21,247 bases of DNA, taken from the IMG/VR virus record IMGVR_UViG_3300042507_000547, positions 1 to 21,247 of that record. One strand, 5' to 3'. The DNA comes from a virus. Shown one piece after another: positions 13,181 through 20,753 of the stretch. The notes under the pieces were generated by a model. That model had not been told where the DNA came from and did not search any database. It saw nothing but the letters and a program-made list of their open reading frames with translations. The position numbers were made by a program, and so were the translations under genes. Numbering within the stretch: the first letter of the stretch is position 1; each line of letters opens with the position of its first letter.

Positions 13181-13323
13181 TGAAACATCAAAACTACACC
13201 GAGAACTTTGAAGTCGATGGACCTTATCAAGACAACAAAATCAGCCTTGTGGATTGCGTCTTTATCTTCCTTGCTGGCGTAACCGTCGGTGTCATTGGCT
13301 TTATCTTAACTACGGGAAACTAA
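13180..13323 (+). CDS. 47-aa single-TM protein
   Basis: The gene starts at ATG 13180 in a TAATG junction with the previous gene. A polar N-terminus (MKHQNYTENFEVDGPYQDNK) is followed by a hydrophobic stretch at about residues 22-44 (ISLVDCVFIFLAGVTVGVI, then GFILTT), long enough to cross the membrane. It most likely sits in the inner membrane with a short tail. Size and place do not fit a holin alone, and no endolysin is nearby. It could be an early membrane-active or superinfection-exclusion protein, but nothing in the sequence proves that. Confidence 0.65.
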   Translation: MKHQNYTENFEVDGPYQDNKISLVDCVFIFLAGVTVGVIGFILTTGN

Positions 13324-13324
13324 T

Positions 13325-13585
13325 ATGTCAGTAGAAAAGAAAATCGACGAGATGGTTTTAAAGTACATACTCGCTGCCGAAGGCAAAGCCAGAATCATGT
13401 CGCCACCAGATGTTGGCAAACTGGTTAGAGAGGCAATGCACAAGGGTGCGATGCTTGGTTACGACGCTGGCATGAAGATGTCATTGCGTGCTCATAGCAA
13501 CGAGCTGGAGATCGCAGAGCTGACAGTCAAAGAGTTGACCGAGCGCGTCAAAGAACTTGAGACACAAATGATTGCGCAGCAATGA
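13325..13585 (+). CDS. Uncharacterised coiled-coil protein
   Basis: The 86-aa protein begins MSVEKKIDEMVLKYILAAEG. A middle part has SPPDVGKLVREAMHKGAMLG and GYDAGMKMSLRAH, and the C-terminal third (ELEIAELTVKELTERVKELE) has heptad-spaced hydrophobics typical of a coiled coil. No metal site or enzyme motif is seen. It follows the one-TM gene by one base and its TGA overlaps the next ATG (ATGA), so it is part of a coupled series. An oligomeric adaptor role is possible, but function is unknown. Confidence 0.72.
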   Translation: MSVEKKIDEMVLKYILAAEGKARIMSPPDVGKLVREAMHKGAMLGYDAGMKMSLRAHSNELEIAELTVKELTERVKELETQMIAQQ

Positions 13586-13728
13586 GCGAAGTCAAAACTA
13601 AGTGGGTGACACCGCCACCGTGGGTAACGCTACGCACCAAGTGCGAGACCCTTGGCGTGTGTCAGTCCAAGGAAAAAGTGTTCTGCATAAACTGCCCAAG
13701 GTTAAAACGCAATGCGAAAAAAAAGTAA
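13582..13728 (+). CDS. 48-aa Cys4 mini-protein (putative zinc-binding)
   Basis: This short gene is held by an ATGA overlap with the previous gene and a 17-base overlap with the next. The protein begins MSEVKTKWVTPPPWVTLRTK and has cysteines at 21, 27, 35 and 38, with spacing C-x5-C-x7-C-x2-C, then a basic tail (RLKRNAKKK). Four cysteines with a final CxxC and flanking basic residues suggest a zinc-held knuckle that could touch nucleic acid or a host protein. Small zinc proteins in early phage regions are often host-takeover factors; that role is only inferred here. Confidence 0.62.
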   Translation: MSEVKTKWVTPPPWVTLRTKCETLGVCQSKEKVFCINCPRLKRNAKKK

Positions 13729-14188
13729 ATACAAACCCAAAGGTGTGCGCCTCGATGTCGCCACTTGGGTAATCAATGGCTTTAAGCCAGTCTCCGCTAC
13801 TGGCAGCGCAGTCCTCGATCTAAAGATAAAGAACCATAGTGCCTTGGAAGCGCTCAGGACGGGTCAGGCAAAGAGATATGACATCGACTCCATCATCTCT
13901 GCCCTAAATGTCTCAGAAGCCCTCTCACGCCTTGGCATTGGGCATGAATACAAAGACGAGATAAAAGAAGGTCAGGACGCATTGCTAGAGTTATCGCGTC
14001 GCGGTATCAATCGTGAGGATAGGTTTGTGGCGAAGGCTTCCGAGCTGACAGCGATCAACTATGTCATGGAGCTGCACGACGCAATGCTAGAGATCACCAC
14101 TATTGGCGAACTAGAGAAGGCACTTGACATGGTTATGAATGAGATAAAGTCACGAAGGGCGAGAGCCATTGAGGAGAAGACGGTATGA
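13712..14188 (+). CDS. Conserved phage protein of unknown function
   Basis: The 158-aa protein begins with a basic MRKKSKYKPKGVRLDVATWV and has VLDLKIKNHSALEALRTG, then SIISALNVSEALSRLGIGHE and RGINREDRFVAKASELTAIN. I recall this KYKPKGVRxD...LKIKNHxALxxLxxG pattern as a recurring phage protein without known function. It is soluble and helical. ATG 13712 overlaps the end of the Cys4 gene, with AAGG about ten bases upstream; its stop overlaps the next gene by four bases. A regulatory or nucleic-acid-associated role is possible given the basic N-terminus. Confidence 0.78.
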   Translation: MRKKSKYKPKGVRLDVATWVINGFKPVSATGSAVLDLKIKNHSALEALRTGQAKRYDIDSIISALNVSEALSRLGIGHEYKDEIKEGQDALLELSRRGINREDRFVAKASELTAINYVMELHDAMLEITTIGELEKALDMVMNEIKSRRARAIEEKTV

Positions 14189-14844
14189 GACAAGCATTAG
14201 AACTGGCGCTTGAGGCGTTGCAAGTGGCGACAACACCGCTGGCAAAAGACAGACAAGAAGTTATACGAGCCATCACCGCCATTAAAGAAGCATTGGCACA
14301 ACCAGAGCAAGAGCCTGTGGCGTGGAAACTTATGCCAAAAAAGCCAACAGAAGAAATGCTTAAGGCAATGGATGAGTGCTCAACAGAAGGGTATGACGAG
14401 CGCCTATATGCAGGTCATGCCGCATCTGTTTACATGGCGGCTTGGGATGAAGCACCTACCCCACCACAGCCAGAGCGATACATAACGGATGCCATGAAGG
14501 TACGACAAGCAGTAGCGCAAGCATTGCTTGATGATGTTTATGCCGAAGAATTAGAGCAACCCGAAGCAAAACAGTCTGGCACTATTTCTATAACCACGCC
14601 TGCGCCCGTTGCATACCTTTGTGAAAACGCAGTTGGTCACAAATACTTTAGATGGAAGAAGCCATCAAATGTATATAAACCAATTCCTCTCTACACCACC
14701 CCACCACAGCGCACATGGGTTGGGTTGACAGATGAGGAGATTGCAGATTGCGCTGAAAAAATGGAAGCATCAGACCCGACCGATAGTTTTTGGCGTGAAT
14801 TTTTCAGAGGCCTTGAAGCCAAACTCAAGGATAAAAATCTATGA
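14185..14844 (+). CDS. Modular low-complexity phage protein with WVxLT-type end
   Basis: The 219-aa protein appears to be built from exchangeable parts. The N-terminus is a helical MRQALELALEALQ segment with AITAIKEALAQPEQEPVAW, common in betaproteobacterial phage proteins as I recall. A middle part carries ERLYAGHAASVYMAAWDE. Two Pro/Gln linkers (TPPQPERY and YTTPPQRTW) flank a central piece, and the end is RTWVGLTDEEIADCAEKM plus EAKLKDK. The linkers are encoded by an identical 13-base repeat at 14458-14470 and 14698-14710. The next gene carries a related WVSLTEEEIHKC end. No catalytic site is seen. Function is unknown; the architecture suggests a fast-evolving interaction protein. Confidence 0.72.
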   Translation: MRQALELALEALQVATTPLAKDRQEVIRAITAIKEALAQPEQEPVAWKLMPKKPTEEMLKAMDECSTEGYDERLYAGHAASVYMAAWDEAPTPPQPERYITDAMKVRQAVAQALLDDVYAEELEQPEAKQSGTISITTPAPVAYLCENAVGHKYFRWKKPSNVYKPIPLYTTPPQRTWVGLTDEEIADCAEKMEASDPTDSFWREFFRGLEAKLKDKNL

Positions 14845-15038
14845 CACGACACATAGGCATTTCAGTCCCGCACCGCAAGGTTGTGGACGACGACGACATC
14901 CAGACCTACAAAAGAGCGTGGGTATCCCTCACCGAAGAGGAGATACACAAGTGCATAGCATACGGCAAAGGGGGTTGCGAGATTGAGCAGACCGCCAGAA
15001 ACATTGAGTTAAAACTGAAAGGGCTTAACTATGATTGA
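14841..15038 (+). CDS. Small protein related to the previous gene's C-terminus
   Basis: The 65-aa product begins MTRHIGISVPHRKVVDDDDI and then has RAWVSLTEEEIHKCIAYGKG and ARNIELKLKGLNYD. Its second half aligns with the end of the 219-aa neighbour: WVxLTxEEIxxC, then a helix ending ExKLK. This points to duplication of a small module or exchange between adjacent genes. ATG 14841 is in an ATGA overlap with that neighbour, and the stop overlaps the following gene by eight bases. Two cysteines (in HKC and GGC) are present. No function is known. Confidence 0.7.
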   Translation: MTRHIGISVPHRKVVDDDDIQTYKRAWVSLTEEEIHKCIAYGKGGCEIEQTARNIELKLKGLNYD

Positions 15039-15135
15039 AAACATCCTGACCATCATCGTCTTGCTGGTGATGGGTGCTGCGATTGGAATTGGAGTTATCT
15101 TTGCCATTCTGTACTTTGGGCTTGACGACAAATGA
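15031..15135 (+). CDS. 34-aa single-TM protein
   Basis: The peptide begins MIENILTIIVLLVMGAAIGI and continues GVIFAILYFGLDDK. Nearly all of it is one hydrophobic helix with a Gly-rich face (GAAIGIG), ending in a charged tail. It starts inside the previous gene (eight bases of overlap), and its stop forms ATGA with the next start, so it is probably translated by coupling. It is too short for a classical holin, but it is likely membrane-embedded. It may be a regulator of a membrane protein or a small exclusion factor; neither is shown. Confidence 0.6.
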   Translation: MIENILTIIVLLVMGAAIGIGVIFAILYFGLDDK

Positions 15136-15503
15136 AGTCCACCAGAATGCCTAAGCTGGTTGCCCTGATCTCTCAGAAGGGTTACACCAGCAGAGAGTTG
15201 GCAGACCTTCTACATTGCACGCTACGCTCTAGTAGGGATATGCTGCAAAAGCTCAAGGAAGAAGGTGCTGTCCATATCCAGTCGTGGCGTAAGACCAGCG
15301 TGACGCAATGGTCTGCCGTGTACCGCTACGGCATCGGAGTGGATGCAGACAAACCTGAGCCTGTGAGCAGCAGCTCTCGCTTGCGTAAGCACCGATCCAA
15401 AGAAGATGCCGACACAAAGGAAAGAAGATTAGCCAAGCAAAGACAGCTCAAGCGTAAGGTCAAGCGCGACCCGTTGACTGCTGCTTTTTATGGGGATGTA
15501 TAA
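15132..15503 (+). CDS. Winged-helix-like DNA-binding protein
   Basis: The 123-aa protein has an N-terminal helix-turn-helix of the winged type: KLVALISQKGYTSRELADLL (8-27), then HCTLRSSRDMLQKLKEEGAV (28-47) and a strand pair HIQSWRKTSVTQWSAVYRYG (48-67). After a Pro/Ser linker there is a very basic C-terminus (RLRKHRSKEDADTKERRLAK, then RQLKRKVKRD) suited to DNA or RNA contact. The final YGDV is acidic. It is probably a transcription or DNA-metabolism regulator; the target is unknown. It is the second DNA-binding candidate after the HTH protein at 12064 and sits near the end of the rightward cluster. Confidence 0.72.
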   Translation: MKSTRMPKLVALISQKGYTSRELADLLHCTLRSSRDMLQKLKEEGAVHIQSWRKTSVTQWSAVYRYGIGVDADKPEPVSSSSRLRKHRSKEDADTKERRLAKQRQLKRKVKRDPLTAAFYGDV

Positions 15504-15692
15504 ATGAAAAAATTAGAAGCAATGACTCAAGAAGAAAAACTAGAAGCGCTTAATACGCTTCAACTTTATATTGAGTCTGCCATTGAGTCAGAACAACAAG
15601 AGCCAGCAGAATTCAAATTAGAGACGCAACATAGAGTTGATCTCGTACTTGTCAATCTAAAAGAGATTTTTGGTTTGCTAGATATTGCATGA
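15504..15692 (+). CDS. Small acidic helical protein, last of the rightward cluster
   Basis: The 62-aa protein begins MKKLEAMTQEEKLEALNTLQ and continues LYIESAIESEQQEPAEFKLE, then a final helix with LVLVNLKEIFGLL. It is acidic and helical, with no motif I recognise. ATG 15504 directly follows the preceding stop. Its last 41 bases overlap the end of the converging 465-aa gene on the other strand, so both coding ends share sequence. No function is known. Confidence 0.65.
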   Translation: MKKLEAMTQEEKLEALNTLQLYIESAIESEQQEPAEFKLETQHRVDLVLVNLKEIFGLLDIA

Positions 15693-17049
15693 TGTTATCT
15701 AGCCATTCTTGATTAGTTTGCTGTATTGGATTTGCAAGTTGGAATGATCGTACATCCCCACTTTCTGGTGCTCCAATTTCTCTGCGCATTTTGTACCAAT
15801 CTGGGAACATAATTTCTTTTGGTACTGACTGCTCTAATCCACCTAAATACTCACCAGCAAGTTGCGTGTTATATGTTTTATGAGGAGATACTGGATTAGT
15901 TATCAACTCAGTATTTGGCTTCATTTTGCCTACTGCTAAACCGCCAGAATACATTGGTTCATTCAATAGCAATGGGTCTGTAATTGCAAATCTTGTTTGA
16001 GCAATGTTTGGAAATCCTGCATTTTGGAATTCATCTAACTGCATACGATCAACAAATGCAATGCGCAAAGCACCATTTGATTCAAGTTGATCTCTAGACT
16101 CTGGATTCATTACGCCCTTCCATTCTGGACGCACCGCTTTAACTTGACGATCAAATGCTGCAATACTTTTTTTGCTTATCTTTCCAGCTTTCATCTGCTC
16201 AAGTAAAGCATCAGACATCATGGTGTTGTAATTCATTGATAGCGGACCCATCGATGTATAAGCACCATATACATCACCACCATATTTGGCAGCTTCATTT
16301 ATTTGGTTTAACAAACCTTGCGCAGCACCTTTTTCAGAAGCCCATATTGATCCACTTGGTGAGTTGGCGCGCATAAAATCATAACCACCTCCAAGATATA
16401 CAGGGTTTTCAAACTGCACATCTCCAATTCCTAAAAGATTTTGACCAGTAGCAGACCTATCACCAGCAAGCGATACTATTGATCCACCCTTCATGTTCTC
16501 TGGAGTTATAGAAATCTTTGGCGGTAAGTTCCCTACTGGTTCTAGCGTTGCCCTCATCTCTGATATTGGTATTGGTAACTTTTTACCAGCTCCAATGTCA
16601 TGCCAATATCCAGCAGCTCTCGCTTCGGCAGCACTCATGCGTGGCGCTTTAGGGTTAACTGCAAACATCGCTGCTTGAGGTTCAGCCAACAAATTAGGCA
16701 GCATAGACCTACCAGTTGTAAGTCTGTCCACCATCTCTTGCCCAAGTAGACCACCAGCTCTTTGCACACCTTTTGCGGTAGCCCTTGCAGCAGGACCAGC
16801 CATAGGCGCAACCGTCATCATGGCTTCAGCAGTCTCTGGCTTTAGCAATGGCACATTGGCTTGACCTATATTCGTCAACGGTTCACCGTAGGACATACGC
16901 TCAATGGTCTTAGGTAGACCAGTTGACTCAAGCAGACTAGCCAGACCCTGCATCTGCTGGGTGCGTTGTGGTGACCTTAAATAATCGTAGCCACCATAGA
17001 GCAAACCAAGCAAAGGATTTTGCGGTGTAGCGCCAATGTAATCTGCCAT
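15652..17049 (-). CDS. Large putative internal virion / polyvalent-type protein
   Basis: I do not recognise the family of this 465-aa protein. The N-terminal part has ADYIGATPQNPLLGLLYGGY, a low-complexity region with APMAGPAARATAKGVQRAGG, and resembles linkers found in multi-domain phage proteins. From about residue 150 a more globular domain begins with AAGYWHDIGAG and runs through GDVQFENPVYLGGGYDFMRA and GSIWASEKGAAQGLLNQINE to EIMFPDWYKMRREIGAPESG. AGGA lies seven bases before ATG 17049. It is the last gene of the virion cluster, after two ejection-like proteins, so it may be carried in the virion and delivered with the DNA. The globular part could be an enzyme of unknown type or an injected effector. 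It overlaps a gene on the other strand. Confidence 0.72.
   Translation of the reverse strand: MADYIGATPQNPLLGLLYGGYDYLRSPQRTQQMQGLASLLESTGLPKTIERMSYGEPLTNIGQANVPLLKPETAEAMMTVAPMAGPAARATAKGVQRAGGLLGQEMVDRLTTGRSMLPNLLAEPQAAMFAVNPKAPRMSAAEARAAGYWHDIGAGKKLPIPISEMRATLEPVGNLPPKISITPENMKGGSIVSLAGDRSATGQNLLGIGDVQFENPVYLGGGYDFMRANSPSGSIWASEKGAAQGLLNQINEAAKYGGDVYGAYTSMGPLSMNYNTMMSDALLEQMKAGKISKKSIAAFDRQVKAVRPEWKGVMNPESRDQLESNGALRIAFVDRMQLDEFQNAGFPNIAQTRFAITDPLLLNEPMYSGGLAVGKMKPNTELITNPVSPHKTYNTQLAGEYLGGLEQSVPKEIMFPDWYKMRREIGAPESGDVRSFQLANPIQQTNQEWLDNIMQYLANQKSLLD
15677..15703. repeat. Inverted repeat at the convergent gene ends
   Basis: GCTAGATA (15677-15684) and TATCTAGC (15696-15703) form a perfect 8-base stem with an 11-base loop. 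It lies where the rightward cluster and the leftward virion genes end. No good T-run follows on either strand, so a two-way terminator is possible but weak. Confidence 0.4.
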
Positions 17050-17058
17050 CGTCTTATC

Positions 17059-17415
17059 CTAGTCAAGTAATCCAGCAGGAGCTGGATAGCGTAATTCTGT
17101 CGGTTGTGAGAATGGGCTAAGTCCCTGCTGAAGTCTTTTCATTGCATACTCTTCAGCCTTCTTGTAAATGTCTTCTGTCGGAGGATTATTTGCAAGTAGA
17201 TGGTCTAACTCTTCTTTTGTAAGAGTCGGCACAATCAATGGGTACTCAACATTTTTACCGTTGTGGGTGAACTCGCTTGATATTTCAGTCGAGACACCAC
17301 CAGCAGTATTTGGCAATAAACCAAAGTAACCCTTACCCTTCATGGTGTCGCCACCATGACGAATGCCGTAAGGAGATAAACCTAGATTGCCTGAGTAGTC
17401 AAGTAGTCCAGCCAT
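17059..17415 (-). CDS. Small conserved phage protein between virion genes
   Basis: The 118-aa protein begins MAGLLDYSGNLGLSPYG and has the compact core KGKGYFGLLPNTAGGVSTEI, then EYPLIVPTLTKEELDHLLAN and AEEYAMKRLQQGLSPF. I recall the KGxGFLGxL...GGVSTExS...IPxLVPTLTKxExDxLL pattern from several phage proteins; its function is unknown. The protein ends PAPAGLLD, repeating its own start (MAGLLD). The matching DNA forms a near-identical 17-base direct repeat at the two gene ends. That suggests insertion or duplication of a movable module between the ejection genes. AGGA precedes ATG 17415, and the gene is four bases after the 607-aa gene. Confidence 0.75.
   Translation of the reverse strand: MAGLLDYSGNLGLSPYGIRHGGDTMKGKGYFGLLPNTAGGVSTEISSEFTHNGKNVEYPLIVPTLTKEELDHLLANNPPTEDIYKKAEEYAMKRLQQGLSPFSQPTELRYPAPAGLLD
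17060..17076. repeat. Left copy of 17-base direct repeat flanking the 118-aa gene
   Basis: TAGTCAAGTAATCCAGC here matches 16 of 17 bases of the copy at 17396-17412. It encodes the AGLLD end and the stop of the 118-aa gene. Confidence 0.7.
17396..17412. repeat. Right copy of 17-base direct repeat flanking the 118-aa gene
   Basis: TAGTCAAGTAGTCCAGC here encodes AGLLDY right after the start codon of the 118-aa gene, in the same frame as the left copy. Confidence 0.7.
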
Positions 17416-17419
17416 ATCT

Positions 17420-19243
17420 TTACGGTCCTAAAAGTCCACCGAGTCCGAGACCACCAGTAATTGGAAGTGCTCTCTTTAATGACTCTACTTGTGCTTGCTC
17501 TAGTGCGTTTGGCATTAAGCCAGTACCACCAACAGCTCTGGTCAATACCGATGATGCTGGCGCTGATGTGTAAGCCCTTGCAGCCAAGTTTGTTGGCATC
17601 GACAAAAGCATATTCAATGGCGAGTATTCCATTGAGCGAGTCGCAGTTCCAGAGTCGCCCACGATTGGTCTAAATGCTTGTGCGAACCTTGCTGCCTCAT
17701 ACATTGGTGTCTGGTTAGATCCAAACACAAAGCCTTGTGGGTCTTTGCGTGTCAGGGCAGACGCTAGATTCAAACCAGATACATTGCCTGATGATGGGTT
17801 GACAACACCAGACGCTGTGCGGATTGTCATTAGGTTGCGGTAATTGGTGCGAGCCTGAGAAAACGCTTGTTGCTCTGCCTTGCTGAGTCCAGCAGATAGA
17901 GCGTCGTCAACCATTTCCTTTAACTGGAATAAGGCAGAGCCTAACTCACGGTCACCCATTGCGGTAGTCATCTCATTCTTGGCTTTCTTGCCAATCTTAG
18001 AAGACAGGTTTTGCAGTTGTACGCCACTAGCCTCACCCTTTAGAGCCAAGTCCTGTAATTGCTTTACAAAGATGTTTGTCTTTAACGGCTGATTAGTAAG
18101 ACCTTCAAAGGCATTGTCCACAAGGTCAATGTTGTTCATAAAGGTCATGCCGTCTAACTTGCGTACATCTGGTGTTGCCACCTTCTTGTAAACATCGCTG
18201 ATCTGACGCTGTGCCTGAGCCAATATATCATTGCTCAACTCGTCAGATTTAACGCCAATGGCTTGCGCAGTAGCGCGGTTTAAGACCTTCTGGTTTTCAG
18301 CCTTGATGGTATTAAACGGTGCAGAAGTAAATGGGCTTGACTCCATTCGCGCTTCCATCTGGAGAAGTGAGCGCGATCCTGTCTCTTGTGCTGGCGTAGT
18401 CTTGAACCCCATAGCCTTGCCACGCTCTAAGATAGCCTTTTGAGAAGCAGTAAGGGCAGCGCCAGACTCAGGTGCGACAGAGCCTAAATTGACCCCGCCA
18501 CCAGTAACTTGAGCAGTTGGTGTGGCGCTTACAGTTGCCTGAGCAGAGCTAGGAGCACCAGCACCGCCAACGGCAGGAGCTGCACCGCGACCAAATAAAA
18601 GGTTAGCGATCTTGTCTCCAAGATACCCGCCACCAGCACCAAGCCCAAGACCTAACCCAACTTGCGTAGCCTTTTGCGTACCAAATGAATCTTGTGGTTC
18701 AAGGACGGGTTGTAAGCCACCGCCAATAGCACCAGAGACAGCGCCAGCACGCACAGGTGCAGTTGTTAGTCCAAGAGCCTTCACAGCCGTTGTAGCGGGA
18801 ATTGCGGTAGCAACAGCACCACCAACAGCGCGACCAACATCAAACTCGTCTGGTCTCATCTGACCCATGCGCCAGTCTTGTTGGTAGGCGCGTTCAGCCT
18901 CGCGGTTTATATCCTCAACCTTCTTGCGCTCTGCTTGCATGAACTTCTCCATGCTAGAGCCAGCAGGTGCAACGGCTTCTAAGCCTCGCGTCAACAGTTG
19001 TGCGCCAGCGTCTGGAATGTCACGCAAGCCACGAATAACACCGCCAACAGGAGAAGCCAAGACTTTCTCGGTGACTGTCTTAGGTTGTCTCGGTGCTGGA
19101 GCTGGCACAGGGGCAGACGCTAAGGCAGATGTAACGGGGTCTTGAAGAAGAGTGCCAATAGCTTTCAGTATGTCATCGTCAGACATTGTGTCTGGAAACT
19201 TAACTGCGCCAATGTTTGGAATTTGAACTATTTTGTCAGCCAT
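17420..19243 (-). CDS. Putative internal virion / DNA ejection protein
   Basis: The 607-aa product starts MADKIVQIPNIGAVKFPDTM, followed by SDDDILKAIGTLL. This short FPDxMSDxDIxxAI motif is common at the start of large phage proteins. A Pro/Ala linker follows (35-55). Residues 139-217 form a Gly/Ala-rich stretch with AVGGAVATAIPATTAVKALG and TQVGLGLGLGAGGGYLGDKI, which could be a glycine zipper that inserts in membranes, as proposed for ejection proteins. A long helical C-terminal part holds Gln-rich helices (LQLKEMVDD-like and QQAFSQARTNYRNL). No enzyme motif is present. GGAA precedes ATG 19243 and overlaps the previous stop. It most likely leaves the virion with the DNA to help it cross the envelope. 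Confidence 0.7.
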   Translation of the reverse strand: MADKIVQIPNIGAVKFPDTMSDDDILKAIGTLLQDPVTSALASAPVPAPAPRQPKTVTEKVLASPVGGVIRGLRDIPDAGAQLLTRGLEAVAPAGSSMEKFMQAERKKVEDINREAERAYQQDWRMGQMRPDEFDVGRAVGGAVATAIPATTAVKALGLTTAPVRAGAVSGAIGGGLQPVLEPQDSFGTQKATQVGLGLGLGAGGGYLGDKIANLLFGRGAAPAVGGAGAPSSAQATVSATPTAQVTGGGVNLGSVAPESGAALTASQKAILERGKAMGFKTTPAQETGSRSLLQMEARMESSPFTSAPFNTIKAENQKVLNRATAQAIGVKSDELSNDILAQAQRQISDVYKKVATPDVRKLDGMTFMNNIDLVDNAFEGLTNQPLKTNIFVKQLQDLALKGEASGVQLQNLSSKIGKKAKNEMTTAMGDRELGSALFQLKEMVDDALSAGLSKAEQQAFSQARTNYRNLMTIRTASGVVNPSSGNVSGLNLASALTRKDPQGFVFGSNQTPMYEAARFAQAFRPIVGDSGTATRSMEYSPLNMLLSMPTNLAARAYTSAPASSVLTRAVGGTGLMPNALEQAQVESLKRALPITGGLGLGGLLGP

Positions 19244-19246
19244 GAT

Positions 19247-20743
19247 TTATTCCTGCACATAATTTAAGATGCCTGTCGCTGGATCACGCACAAGTCTTGG
19301 TGTTCTTGCAGCCATTGCTTTTTGTATCTGCTTATAAGCTGGACCAGCTCGCACAGTCATAGCAAGTTCGGTATCGCGTCTTGCGCGAGCTTTTTGCTCA
19401 ATAGTTTCTTTGGTGTCGCTTACTTGCGGGAAATATTTAATAATTTCCTTGTCCATTTCATCTACGCCAATAACAGCGCCAGACTCTGGTCTTAGGTTAG
19501 CAGTCACCCAATTTTGTTGCGCTTGTCGATACTGCTGTCGAAGCCCACTCTCGCTGATATTTGCGATTCCAGTAGTCAATCCAGCACTAGGTATATTTCG
19601 CATGATTGACTGATAGTAATTTGGCTGCCCAACAGCTTGCTCTAAGGTAACAGGCTTGTTTGTCTTAGGGTCAAGAATTGGCTTTCCATCTGCACCAATT
19701 ACAGGCTGATTGAAAATCTCAGTTGATTGCTTCATGCGGAAAGCAAATCCTGCCGACTTGCTTTGATCCTCAGTAGGCTTAGAGCCAGCACCCTCAAGAG
19801 GTTTACCACCTTCTGACATAACTGGTACGGCTGCACCCGTAGGTGCTTTTGGCACATAAACCAAGCCCTCTGGTGTTTCCTTAATCTCAAACGCGCCACG
19901 ATCAAATTCTTGCTGTCGCAAATTAAGGTTACCCATAGCAATGCGATTAGATGCCACCTCAGAAGGTGACATGGTTTTAGCAATACGCTCAACTTCTGCA
20001 TTAGTAGACTTGTCGCGCACACTAACATAAGAGCCAAAGTCTTGATATGTGTAGTCTGGGCTTTTGTTTACATCAAGCAGCTTCATACCGCCAGACTTAC
20101 TCATCACAAAAGATATTGGCGTGCCTTTTGGACTCACACCATATTGCGGTGTGGTGCTAAATTCTTCAGTTGGCTTGATCTTTAGAGCTGACTCTAAATA
20201 CTTCTGCGCCTGTTCTGGCATCCCGTATCTTTCGGCAATTCTGTATTTATTTATTGCGTCTTGATACAACATATCTTGCTCAGACATTTGCGGAGCTGGT
20301 GTTCTGACTTGTTGACCGATTAAGTTTGCACGCGCAACGGTAGGACCAGCAGGTAAACCATCCATAGATATGGCTTGATCTGGCGTGATCGTCGTGACTT
20401 CACCACCACCACCCATTTGCGGTTGCATTTGTTGCGTTTGCAACGCCTTGCGGAAGTCTTCCATACGCTTGGCTTCAGACAGTTTCTGTCTTGTCAACAA
20501 ACTCTGCACAGCACCTGTCTGTGCTTTCTGATAACCCTCAGAACCTGCTTGCAGAGCACCACCAAGGGCTTGACCTATGGAGATTGGTCTCTCGCTTGGA
20601 CCACCAGCAGAAAGCAATGCTGCTGCTGCTTGGAGAAGCGCTTGGTTTCTAATTCCGCTTTGCTGGTCTGCACTCAAATAGTCTTCAAGTCCAGTACCAC
20701 CACCGCCAAAGAGTAAACCGCCAAAGTCTTGCATTGTTGCCAT
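19247..20743 (-). CDS. Putative internal virion structural protein
   Basis: This 498-aa protein has a Gly-rich start (FGGLLFGGGGTGLEDYLSAD) and a helical segment QALLQAAAALLSAGGPSERP, followed by ISIGQALGGALQAGSEGYQK. I recall that pattern in podovirus internal or ejection proteins. A Gln/Met-rich stretch (QTQQMQPQMGGGGE) follows, then a more folded region with EMDKEIIKYFPQVSDTKETI near the end. No enzymatic motif is visible. A GGGGT-type ribosome site precedes ATG 20743, and only three bases separate the gene from the next. Order and composition suggest that it is part of the same ejection set as its neighbours; a tail role is possible. Confidence 0.65.
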   Translation of the reverse strand: MATMQDFGGLLFGGGGTGLEDYLSADQQSGIRNQALLQAAAALLSAGGPSERPISIGQALGGALQAGSEGYQKAQTGAVQSLLTRQKLSEAKRMEDFRKALQTQQMQPQMGGGGEVTTITPDQAISMDGLPAGPTVARANLIGQQVRTPAPQMSEQDMLYQDAINKYRIAERYGMPEQAQKYLESALKIKPTEEFSTTPQYGVSPKGTPISFVMSKSGGMKLLDVNKSPDYTYQDFGSYVSVRDKSTNAEVERIAKTMSPSEVASNRIAMGNLNLRQQEFDRGAFEIKETPEGLVYVPKAPTGAAVPVMSEGGKPLEGAGSKPTEDQSKSAGFAFRMKQSTEIFNQPVIGADGKPILDPKTNKPVTLEQAVGQPNYYQSIMRNIPSAGLTTGIANISESGLRQQYRQAQQNWVTANLRPESGAVIGVDEMDKEIIKYFPQVSDTKETIEQKARARRDTELAMTVRAGPAYKQIQKAMAARTPRLVRDPATGILNYVQE

Positions 20744-20753
20744 GTCTTACCCC

